64,000 nt of DNA from Cinnamomum chago (Eukaryota; Streptophyta; Magnoliopsida; Laurales; Lauraceae): the NCBI GenBank assembly GCA_038049695.1, contig CP142457.1, positions 22,892,501 through 22,956,500 on the forward strand. Direction: 5' to 3'. Below the pieces are notes generated by a model. The model saw only the letters and a program-made list of their open reading frames with translations, had not been told where the DNA came from and did not search any database. Positions within the stretch are counted from its first letter, which is position 1, and each line of letters opens with the position of its first letter. Position numbers and translations under genes: made by a program. Shown piece by piece: positions 51,601 through 63,300 of this stretch.

Positions 51601-54510
51601 CCCCTTTTAGTTTAAAACTTGATCCCGGATATTTCTAGAGGTTGACTTTGTACACAGAGTCGCAACAAACAAGGTGTGGAGTCAACAATTTCCTAGTGCC
51701 GCAAAGATTCTGCTTTACTACATAAGTATCGTACGTCCCGCGCGAAGTTCGGGTTTTCTCCTTTACAACCAGAGAACTCCCCGAAAGTGTTTACCATACC
51801 CAAGGTTCGCCCGAAACCCGTTTTAAACCGAGAAGTAGCTCGAAATATCCTAAAATGTGCATCTCAACCCAGAATACCTTCAAATGGATTTCGAGGCGTG
51901 AGACAAGAGAAGGACACCCGAAACCCCTTCTAGAGTAAAACGTCATCCTGGAATTCTCTAGAGGGAGTCTTTGGACCAAGAGTCGCATTAAAACACAGTG
52001 TAGAGTCAACCTTATGCTCGAGCCGCATAGATTGTGTTTTCGTACTAAAGGACCGTACGACCCGCACGAAGTTCGGGTTTCCGCCTTTACAAACACTGAA
52101 CTCCCCGAATGTGTCTTCCCTACCCAAGATTCGCCCGAAACCCGTTTTAAACCGAAAAGTAGCTCGAAATATCTTAAAGAGCGCATCTCAACCCAGAATC
52201 CCTTCAAATGGATTTGGAGCCGTAAGGAAAGATAGAGACACCCGAAACCCCATTTAGAGTAAAACGCAATCCCGGAGTATTCCAAACGGAGTCTTTGGAC
52301 CAAGAGTCGCATGAAACACAGTGTTGAGTCAACAACTTTCTAGAGCCGCACAGATTATGTTTTCGTTCAAAAGTACCGTACGACCCTCGCACGAAGTTCC
52401 GGTTCTCGCCCTGGCAAACACTGAACTCCCCGAAAGTGATTTCCACACCCAAGACTCGCCCGAAACCCGTAGTAAGCCGAAGTGTAGCTCGGAACATCCT
52501 AAAAATCGCATCTCATCCCAAAATCCCTTCATATGGATTTAGAGGCGTACGACAAGACAGGGACATCCGAAACCCCTTTTAGTTTAAAACTTGATCCCGG
52601 ATATTTCTAGAGGTTGACTTTGTACACAGAGTCGCAACAAACAAGGTGTGGAGTCAACAATTTCCTAGTGCCGCATAGATTCTGCTTTACTACATAAGTA
52701 TCGTACGTCCCGCGCGAACTTCGGGTTTTCTCCTTTACAACCAGAGAACTCCCCGAAAGTGTTTACCATACCCAAGGTTCGCCCGAAACCCGTTTTAAAC
52801 CGAGAAGTAGCTCGAAATATCCTAAAATGTGCATCTCAACCCAGAATACCTTCAAATGGATTTCGAGGCGTGAGACAAGAGAAGGACACCCGAAACCCCT
52901 TCTAGAGTAAAACGTCATCCTGGAATTCTCTAGAGGGAGTCTTTGGACCAAGAGTCGCATTAAAACACAGTGTAGAGTCAACCATATGCTCGAGCCGCAT
53001 AGATTGTGTTTTCGTACTAAAGGACCGTACGACCCGCACGAAGTTCGGATTTCCGCCTTTACAAACACTGAACTCCCCGAATGTGTCTTCCCTACCCAAG
53101 ATTCGCCCGAAACCCGTTTTAAACCGAAAAGTAGCTCGAAATATCTTAAAGAGCGCATCTCAACCCAGAATCCCTTCAAATGGATTTGGAGCCGTAAGGA
53201 AAGATAGAGACACCCGAAACCCCATTTAGAGTAAAACGCAATCCCGGAGTATTCCAAACGGAGTCTTTGGACCAAGAGTCGCATGAAACACAGTGTTGAG
53301 TCAACAACTTTCTAGAGCCGCACAGATTATGTTTTCGTTCAAAAGTACCGTACGACCCTCGCACGAAGTTCCGGTTCTCGCCCTGGCAAACACTGAACTC
53401 CCCGAAAGTGATTTCCACACCCAAGACTCGCCCGAAACCCGTAGTAAGCCGAAGTGTAGCTCGGAACATCCTAAAAATCGCATCTCATCCCAAAATCCCT
53501 TCATATGGATTTAGAGGCGTACGACAAGACAGGGACATCCGAAACCCCTTTTAGTTTAAAACTTGATCCCGGATATTTCTACAGGTTGACTTTGTACACA
53601 GAGTCGCAACAAACAAGGTGTGGAGTCAACAATTTCCTAGTGCCGCAAAGATTCTGCTTTACTACATAAGTATCGTACGTCCCGCGCGAAGTTCGGGTTT
53701 TCTCCTTTACAACCAGAGAACTCCCCGAAAGTGTTTACCATACCCAAGGTTCGCCCGAAACCCGTTTTAAACCGAGAAGTAGCTCGAAATATCCTAAAAT
53801 GTGCATCTCAACCCAGAATACCTTCAAATGGATTTCGAGGCGTGAGACAAGAGAAGGACACCCGAAACCCCTTCTAGAGTAAAACGTCATCCTGGAATTC
53901 TCTAGAGGGAGTCTTTGGACCAAGAGTCGCATTAAAACACAGTGTAGAGTCAACCTTATGCTCGAGCCGCATAGATTGTGTTTTCGTACTAAAGGACCGT
54001 ACGACCCGCACGAAGTTCGGGTTTCCGCCTTTACAAACACTGAACTCCCCGAATGTGTCTTCCCTACCCAAGATTCGCCCGAAACCCGTTTTAAACCGAA
54101 AAGTAGCTCGAAATATCTTAAAGAGCGCATCTCAACCCAGAATCCCTTCAAATGGATTTGGAGCCGTAAGGAAAGATAGAGACACCCGAAACCCCATTTA
54201 GAGTAAAACGCAATCCCGGAGTATTCCAAACGGAGTCTTTGGACCAAGCGTCGCATGAAACACAGTGTTGAGTCAACAACTTTCTAGAGCCGCACAGATT
54301 ATGTTTTCGTTCAAAAGTACCGTACGACCCTCGCACGAAGTTCCGGTTCTCGCCCTGGCAAACACTGAACTCCCCGAAAGTGATTTCCACACCCAAGACT
54401 CGCCCGAAACCCGTAGTAAGCCGAAGTGTAGCTCGGAACATCCTAAAAATCGCATCTCATCCCAAAATCCCTTCATATGGATTTAGAGGCGTACGACAAG
54501 ACAGGGACAT
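48679..54510. repeat. HOR units 51-56, S-rich stretch ending in diverged units
   Basis: The order is S, S, R, S, W*, R. With unit 50 before it, three S units stand in a row, indistinguishable at the sites checked, which suggests recent local amplification. Unit 55 (52567-53538) is the most altered W unit, with T at 52676, C at 52719 and A at 53049. Unit 56 (53539-54510) is an R unit with C at 53582, which destroys the first TCTAGA site of the unit and starts the 1943-bp marker series. Confidence 0.85.
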
Positions 54511-57500
54511 CCGAAACCCCTTTTAGTTTAAAACTTGATCCCGGATATTTCTAGAGGTTGACTTTGTACACAGAGTCGCAACAAACAAGGTGTGGAGTCA
54601 ACAATTTCCTAGTGCCGCAAAGATTCTGCTTTACTACATAAGTATCGTACGTCCCGCGCGAAGTTCGGGTTTTCTCCTTTACAACCAGAGAACTCCCCGA
54701 AAGTGTTTACCATACCCAAGGTTCGCCCGAAACCCGTTTTAAACCGAGAAGTAGCTCGAAATATCCTAAAATGTGCATCTCAACCCAGAATACCTTCAAA
54801 TGGATTTCGAGGCGTGAGACAAGAGAACGACACCCGAAACCCCTTCTAGAGTAAAACGTCATCCTGGAATTCTCTAGAGGGAGTCTTTGGACCAAGAGTC
54901 GCATTAAAACACAGTGTAGAGTCAACCATATGCTCGAGCCGCATAGATTGTGTTTTCGTACTAAAGGACCGTACGACCCGCACGAAGTTCGGGTTTCCGC
55001 CTTTACAAGCACTGAACTCCCCGAATGTGTCTTCCCTACCCAAGATTCGCCCGAAACCCGTTTTAAACCGAAAAGTAGCTCGAAAAATCTTAAAGAGCGC
55101 TCTCAACCCAGAATCCCTTCAAATGGATTTGGAGCCGTAAGGAAAGATAGAGACACCCGAAACCCCATTTAGAGTAAAACGCAATCCCGGAGTATTCCAA
55201 ACGGAGTCTTTGGACCAAGAGTCGCATGAAACACAGTGTTGAGTCAACAACTTTCTAGAGCCGCACAGATTATGTTTTCGTTCAAAAGTACCGTACGACC
55301 CTCGCACGAAGTTCCGGTTCTCGCCCTGGCAAACACTGAACTCCCCGAAAGTGATTTCCACACCCAAGACTCGCCCGAAACCCGTAGTAAGCCGAAGTGT
55401 AGCTCGGAACATCCTAAAAATCGCATCTCATCCCAAAATCCCTTCATATGGATTTAGAGGCGTACGACAAGACAGGGACATCCGAAACCCCTTTTAGTTT
55501 AAAACTTGATCCCGGATATTTCTACAGGTTGACTTTGTACACAGAGTCGCAACAAACAAGGTGTGGAGTCAACAATTTCCTAGTGCCGCAAAGATTCTGC
55601 TTTACTACATAAGTATCGTACGTCCCGCGCGAAGTTCGGGTTTTCTCCTTTACAACCAGAGAACTCCCCGAAAGTGTTTACCATACCCAAGGTTCGCCCG
55701 AAACCCGTTTTAAACCGAGAAGTAGCTCGAAATATCCTAAAATGTGCATCTCAACCCAGAATACCTTCAAATGGATTTCGAGGCGTGAGACAAGAGAAAG
55801 ACACCCGAAACCCCTTCTAGAGTAAAACGTCATCCTGGAATTCTCTAGAGGGAGTCTTTGGACCAAGAGTCGCATTAAAACACAGTGTAGAGTCAACCAT
55901 ATGCTCGAGCCGCATAGATTGTGTTTTCGTACTAAAGGACCGTACGACCCGCACGAAGTTCGGGTTTCCGCCTTTACAAGCACTGAACTCCCCGAATGTG
56001 TCTTCCCTACCCAAGATTCGCCCGAAACCCGTTTTAAACCGAAAAGTAGCTCGAAATATCTTAAAGAGCGCATCTCAACCCAGAATCCCTTCAAATGGAT
56101 TTGGAGCCGTAAGGAAAGATAGAGACACCCGAAACCCCATTTAGAGTAAAACGCAATCCCGGAGTATTCCAAACGGAGTCTTTGGACCAAGCGTCGCATG
56201 AAACACAGTGTTGAGTCAACAACTTTCTAGAGCCGCACAGATTATGTTTTCGTTCAAAAGTACCGTACGACCCTCGCACGAAGTTCCGGTTCTCGCCCTG
56301 GCAAACACTGAACTCCCCGAAAGTGATTTCCACACCCAAGACTCGCCCGAAACCCGTAGTAAGCCGAAGTGTAGCTCGGAACATCCTAAAAATCGCATCT
56401 CATCCCAAAATCCCTTCATATGGATTTAGAGGCGTACGACAAGACAGGGACATCCGAAACCCCTTTTAGTTTAAAACTTGATCCCGGATATTTCTAGAGG
56501 TTGACTTTGTACACAGAGTCGCAACAAACAAGGTGTGGAGTCAACAATTTCCTAGTGCCGCAAAGATTCTGCTTCACTACATAAGTATCGTACGTCCCGC
56601 GCGAAGTTCGGGTTTTCTCCTTTACAACCAGAGAACTCCCCGAAAGTGTTTACCATACCCAAGGTTCGCCCGAAACCCGTTTTAAACCGAGAAGTAGCTC
56701 GAAATATCCTAAAATGTGCATCTCAACCCAGAATACCTTCAAATGGATTTCGAGGCGTGAGACAAGAGAACGACACCCGAAACCCCTTCTAGAGTAAAAC
56801 GTCATCCTGGAATTCTCTAGAGGGAGTCTTTGGACCAAGAGTCGCATTAAAACACAGTGTAGAGTCAACCATATGCTCGAGCCGCATAGATTGTGTTTTC
56901 GTACTAAAGGACCGTACGACCCGCACGAAGTTCGGGTTTCCGCCTTTACAAGCACTGAACTCCCCGAATGTGTCTTCCCTACCCAAGATTCGCCCGAAAC
57001 CCGTTTTAAACCGAAAAGTAGCTCGAAAAATCTTAAAGAGCGCTCTCAACCCAGAATCCCTTCAAATGGATTTGGAGCCGTAAGGAAAGATAGAGACACC
57101 CGAAACCCCATTTAGAGTAAAACGCAATCCCGGAGTATTCCAAACGGAGTCTTTGGACCAAGAGTCGCATGAAACACAGTGTTGAGTCAACAACTTTCTA
57201 GAGCCGCACAGATTATGTTTTCGTTCAAAAGTACCGTACGACCCTCGCACGAAGTTCCGGTTCTCGCCCTGGCAAACACTGAACTCCCCGAAAGTGATTT
57301 CCACACCCAAGACTCGCCCGAAACCCGTAGTAAGCCGAAGTGTAGCTCGGAACATCCTAAAAATCGCATCTCATCCCAAAATCCCTTCATATGGATTTAG
57401 AGGCGTACGACAAGACAGGGACATCCGAAACCCCTTTTAGTTTAAAACTTGATCCCGGATATTTCTACAGGTTGACTTTGTACACAGAGTCGCAACAAAC

Positions 57501-58396
57501 AAGGTGTGGAGTCAACAATTTCCTAGTGCCGCAAAGATTCTGCTTTACTACATAAGTATCGTACGTCCCGCGCGAAGTTCGGGTTTTCTCCTTTACAACC
57601 AGAGAACTCCCCGAAAGTGTTTACCATACCCAAGGTTCGCCCGAAACCCGTTTTAAACCGAGAAGTAGCTCGAAATATCCTAAAATGTGCATCTCAACCC
57701 AGAATACCTTCAAATGGATTTCGAGGCGTGAGACAAGAGAAAGACACCCGAAACCCCTTCTAGAGTAAAACGTCATCCTGGAATTCTCTAGAGGGAGTCT
57801 TTGGACCAAGAGTCGCATTAAAACACAGTGTAGAGTCAACCATATGCTCGAGCCGCATAGATTGTGTTTTCGTACTAAAGGACCGTACGACCCGCACGAA
57901 GTTCGGGTTTCCGCCTTTACAAGCACTGAACTCCCCGAATGTGTCTTCCCTACCCAAGATTCGCCCGAAACCCGTTTTAAACCGAAAAGTAGCTCGAAAT
58001 ATCTTAAAGAGCGCATCTCAACCCAGAATCCCTTCAAATGGATTTGGAGCCGTAAGGAAAGATAGAGACACCCGAAACCCCATTTAGAGTAAAACGCAAT
58101 CCCGGAGTATTCCAAACGGAGTCTTTGGACCAAGAGTCGCATGAAACACAGTGTTGAGTCAACAACTTTCTAGAGCCGCACAGATTATGTTTTCGTTCAA
58201 AAGTACCGTACGACCCTCGCACGAAGTTCCGGTTCTCGCCCTGGCAAACACTGAACTCCCCGAAAGTGATTTCCACACCCAAGACTCGCCCGAAACCCGT
58301 AGTAAGCCGAAGTGTAGCTCGGAACATCCTAAAAATCGCATCTCATCCCAAAATCCCTTCATATGGATTTAGAGGCGTACGACAAGACAGGGACAT
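54511..58396. repeat. HOR units 57-60: duplicated 1943-bp dimer
   Basis: Units 57 and 59 share three markers found together nowhere else: C at 54828/56771, A at 55086/57029 and the GCGCTCTC deletion after 55100/57043, all 1943 bp apart. Units 58 and 60 share TCTACA (C at 55525/57468), AAAGAC, and the C base at the 430-equivalent site combined with G at the 579-equivalent site. The pair 57-58 was therefore duplicated as 59-60. Unit 58 keeps C at the 791-equivalent site like R units, whereas unit 60 has A; unit 59 has a private C at 56575. These differences arose after, or by exchange during, the duplication. Confidence 0.88.
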
Positions 58397-60338
58397 CCGA
58401 AACCCCTTTTAGTTTAAAACTTGATCCCGGATATTTCTAGAGGTTGACTTTGTACACAGAGTCGCAACAAACAAGGTGTGGAGTCAACAATTTCCTAGTG
58501 CCGCAAAGATTCTGCTTTACTACATAAGTATCGTACGTCCCGCGCGAAGTTCGGGTTTTCTCCTTTACAACCAGAGAACTCCCCGAAAGTGTTTACCATA
58601 CCCAAGGTTCGCCCGAAACCCGTTTTAAACCGAGAAGTAGCTCGAAATATCCTAAAATGTGCATCTCAACCCAGAATACCTTCAAATGGATTTCGAGGCG
58701 TGAGACAAGAGAAGGACACCCGAAACCCCTTCTAGAGTAAAACGTCATCCTGGATTCTCTAGAGGGAGTCTTTGGACCAAGAGTCGCATTAAAACACAGT
58801 GTAGAGTCAACCTTATGCTCGAGCCGCATAGATTGTGTTTTCGTACTAAAGGACCGTACGACCCGCACGAAGTTCGGGTTTCCGCCTTTACAAACACTGA
58901 ACTCCCCGAATGTGTCTTCCCTACCCAAGATTCGCCCGAAACCCGTTTTAAACCGAAAAGTAGCTCGAAATATCTTAAAGAGCGCATCTCAACCCAGAAT
59001 CCCTTCAAATGGATTTGGAGCCGTAAGGAAAGATAGAGACACCCGAAACCCCATTTAGAGTAAAACGCAATCCCGGAGTATTCCAAACGGAGTCTTTGGA
59101 CCAAGAGTCGCATGAAACACAGTGTTGAGTCAACAACTTTCTAGAGCCGCACAGATTATGTTTTCGTTCAAAAGTACCGTACGACCCTCGCACGAAGTTC
59201 CGGTTCTCGCCCTGGCAAACACTGAACTCCCCGAAAGTGATTTCCACACCCAAGACTCGCCCGAAACCCGTAGTAAGCCGAAGTGTAGCTCGGAACATCC
59301 TAAAAATCGCATCTCATCCCAAAATCCCTTCATATGGATTTAGAGGCGTACGACAAGACAGGGACATCCGAAACCCCTTTTAGTTTAAAACTTGATCCCG
59401 GATATTTCTAGAGGTTGACTTTGTACACAGAGTCGCAACAAACAAGGTGTGGAGTCAACAATTTCCTAGTGCCGCAAAGATTCTGCTTTACTACATAAGT
59501 ATCGTACGTCCCGCGCGAAGTTCGGGTTTTCTCCTTTACAACCAGAGAACTCCCCGAAAGTGTTTACCATACCCAAGGTTCGCCCGAAACCCGTTTTAAA
59601 CCGAGAAGTAGCTCGAAATATCCTAAAATGTGCATCTCAACCCAGAATACCTTCAAATGGATTTCGAGGCGTGAGACAAGAGAAGGACACCCGAAACCCC
59701 TTCTAGAGTAAAACGTCATCCTGGATTCTCTAGAGGGAGTCTTTGGACCAAGAGTCGCATTAAAACACAGTGTAGAGTCAACCTTATGCTCGAGCCGCAT
59801 AGATTGTGTTTTCGTACTAAAGGACCGTACGACCCGCACGAAGTTCGGGTTTCCGCCTTTACAAACACTGAACTCCCCGAATGTGTCTTCCCTACCCAAG
59901 ATTCGCCCGAAACCCGTTTTAAACCGAAAAGTAGCTCGAAATATCTTAAAGAGCGCATCTCAACCCAGAATCCCTTCAAATGGATTTGGAGCCGTAAGGA
60001 AAGATAGAGACACCCGAAACCCCATTTAGAGTAAAACGCAATCCCGGAGTATTCCAAACGGAGTCTTTGGACCAAGAGTCGCATGAAACACAGTGTTGAG
60101 TCAACAACTTTCTAGAGCCGCACAGATTATGTTTTCGTTCAAAAGTACCGTACGACCCTCGCACGAAGTTCCGGTTCTCGCCCTGGCAAACACTGAACTC
60201 CCCGAAAGTGATTTCCACACCCAAGACTCGCCCGAAACCCGTAGTAAGCCGAAGTGTAGCTCGGAACATCCTAAAAATCGCATCTCATCCCAAAATCCCT
60301 TCATATGGATTTAGAGGCGTACGACAAGACAGGGACAT
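58397..60338. repeat. HOR units 61-62: tandem pair of 971-bp S units lacking the EcoRI site
   Basis: Both units are S type and read TGGATTC instead of TGGAATTC (one A lost at about 58754 and 59725, 971 bp apart). No other unit has this loss. They are adjacent and otherwise indistinguishable at the marker sites, so one is a direct tandem copy of the other. The deletion removes the only GAATTC of the unit and shifts the longest reverse frame. Confidence 0.9.
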
Positions 60339-63300
60339 CCGAAACCCCTTTTAGTTTAAAACTTGATCCCGGATATTTCTAGAGGTTGACTTTGTACACA
60401 GAGTCGCAACAAACAAGGTGTGGAGTCAACAATTTCCTAGTGCCGCAAAGATTCTGCTTTACTACATAAGTATCGTACGTCCCGCGCGAAGTTCGTGTTT
60501 TCTCCTTTACAACCAGAGAACTCCCCGAAAGTGTTTACCATACCCAAGGTTCGCCCGAAACCCGTTTTAAACCGAGAAGTAGCTCGAAATATCCTAAAAT
60601 GTGCATCTCAACCCAGAATACCTTCAAATGGATTTCGAGGCGTGAGACAAGAGAAAGACACCCGAAACCCCTTCTAGAGTAAAACGTGATCCTGGAATTC
60701 TCTAGAGGGAGTCTTTGGACCAAGAGTCGCATTAAAACACAGTGTAGAGTCAACCATATGCTCGAGCCGCATAGATTGTGTTTTCGTACTAAAGGACCGT
60801 ACGACCCGCACGAAGTTCGGGTTTCCGCCTTTACAAGCACTGAACTCCCCGAATGTGTCTTCCCTACCCAAGATTCGCCCGAAACCCGTTTTAAACCGAA
60901 AAGTAGCTCGAAATATCTTAAAGAGCGCTCTCAACCCAGAATCCCTTCAAATGGATTTGGAGCCGTAAGGAAAGATAGAGACACCCGAAACCCCATTTAG
61001 AGTAAAACGCAATCCCGGAGTATTCCAAACGGAGTCTTTGGACCAAGAGTCGCATGAAACACAGTGTTGAGTCAACAACTTTCTAGAGCCGCACAGATTA
61101 TGTTTTCGTTCAAAAGTACCGTACGACCCTCGCACGAAGTTCCGGTTCTCGCCCTGGCAAACACTGAACTCCCCGAAAGTGATTTCCACACCCAAGACTC
61201 GCCCGAAACCCGTAGTAAGCCGAAGTGTAGCTCGGAACATCCTAAAAATCGCATCTCATCCCAAAATCCCTTCATATGGATTTAGAGGCGTACGACAAGA
61301 CAGGGACATCCGAAACCCCTTTTAGTTTAAAACTTGATCCCGGATATTTCTAGAGGTTGACTTTGTACACAGAGTCGCAACAAACAAGGTGTGGAGTCAA
61401 CAATTTCCTAGTGCCGCAAAGATTCTGCTTTACTACATAAGTATCGTACGTCCCGCGCGAAGTTCGGGTTTTCTCCTTTACAACCAGAGAACTCCCCGAA
61501 AGTGTTTACCATACCCAAGGTTCGCCCGAAACCCGTTTTAAACCGAGAAGTAGCTCGAAATATCCTAAAATGTGCATCTCAACCCAGAATACCTTCAAAT
61601 GGATTTCGAGGCGTGAGACAAGAGAAGGACACCCGAAACCCCTTCTAGAGTAAAACGTCATCCTGGAATTCTCTAGAGGGAGTCTTTGGACCAAGAGTCG
61701 CATTAAAACACAGTGTAGAGTCAACCTTATGCTCGAGCCGCATAGATTGTGTTTTCGTACTAAAGGACCGTACGACCCGCACGAAGTTCGGGTTTCCGCC
61801 TTTACAAACACTGAACTCCCCGAATGTGTCTTCCCTACCCAAGATTCGCCCGAAACCCGTTTTAAACCGAAAAGTAGCTCGAAATATCTTAAAGAGCGCA
61901 TCTCAACCCAGAATCCCTTCAAATGGATTTGGAGCCGTAAGGAAAGATAGAGACACCCGAAACCCCATTTAGAGTAAAACGCAATCCCGGAGTATTCCAA
62001 ACGGAGTCTTTGGACCAAGAGTCGCATGAAACACAGTGTTGAGTCAACAACTTTCTAGAGCCGCACAGATTATGTTTTCGTTCAAAAGTACCGTACGACC
62101 CTCGCACGAAGTTCCGGTTCTCGCCCTGGCAAACACTGAACTCCCCGAAAGTGATTTCCACACCCAAGACTCGCCCGAAACCCGTAGTAAGCCGAAGTGT
62201 AGCTCGGAACATCCTAAAAATCGCATCTCATCCCAAAATCCCTTCATATGGATTTAGAGGCGTACGACAAGACAGGGACATCCGAAACCCCTTTTAGTTT
62301 AAAACTTGATCCCGGATATTTCTAGAGGTTGACTTTGTACACAGAGTCGCAACAAACAAGGTGTGGAGTCAACAATTTCCTAGTGCCGCAAAGATTCTGC
62401 TTTACTACATAAGTATCGTACGTCCCGCGCGAAGTTCGGGTTTTCTCCTTTACAACCAGAGAACTCCCCGAAAGTGTTTACCATACCCAAGGTTCGCCCG
62501 AAACCCGTTTTAAACCGAGAAGTAGCTCGAAATATCCTAAAATGTGCATCTCAACCCAGAATACCTTCAAATGGATTTCGAGGCGTGAGACAAGAGAACG
62601 ACACCCGAAACCCCTTCTAGAGTAAAACGTGATCCTGGAATTCTCTAGAGGGAGTCTTTGGACCAAGAGTCGCATTAAAACACAGTGTAGAGTCAACCAT
62701 ATGCTCGAGCCGCATAGATTGTGTTTTCGTACTAAAGGACCGTACGACCCGCACGAAGTTCGGGTTTCCGCCTTTACAAGCACTGAACTCCCCGAATGTG
62801 TCTTCCCTACCCAAGATTCGCCCGAAACCCGTTTTAAACCGAAAAGTAGCTCGAAATATCTTAAAGAGCGCTCTCAACCCAGAATCCCTTCAAATGGATT
62901 TGGAGCCGTAAGGAAAGATAGAGACACCCGAAACCCCATTTAGAGTAAAACGCAATCCCGGAGTATTCCAAACGGAGTCTTTGGACCAAGAGTCGCATGA
63001 AACACAGTGTTGAGTCAACAACTTTCTAGAGCCGCACAGATTATGTTTTCGTTCAAAAGTACCGTACGACCCTCGCACGAAGTTCCGGTTCTCGCCCTGG
63101 CAAACACTGAACTCCCCGAAAGTGATTTCCACACCCAAGACTCGCCCGAAACCCGTAGTAAGCCGAAGTGTAGCTCGGAACATCCTAAAAATCGCATCTC
63201 ATCCCAAAATCCCTTCATATGGATTTAGAGGCGTACGACAAGACAGGGACATCCGAAACCCCTTTTAGTTTAAAACTTGATCCCGGATATTTCTAGAGGT

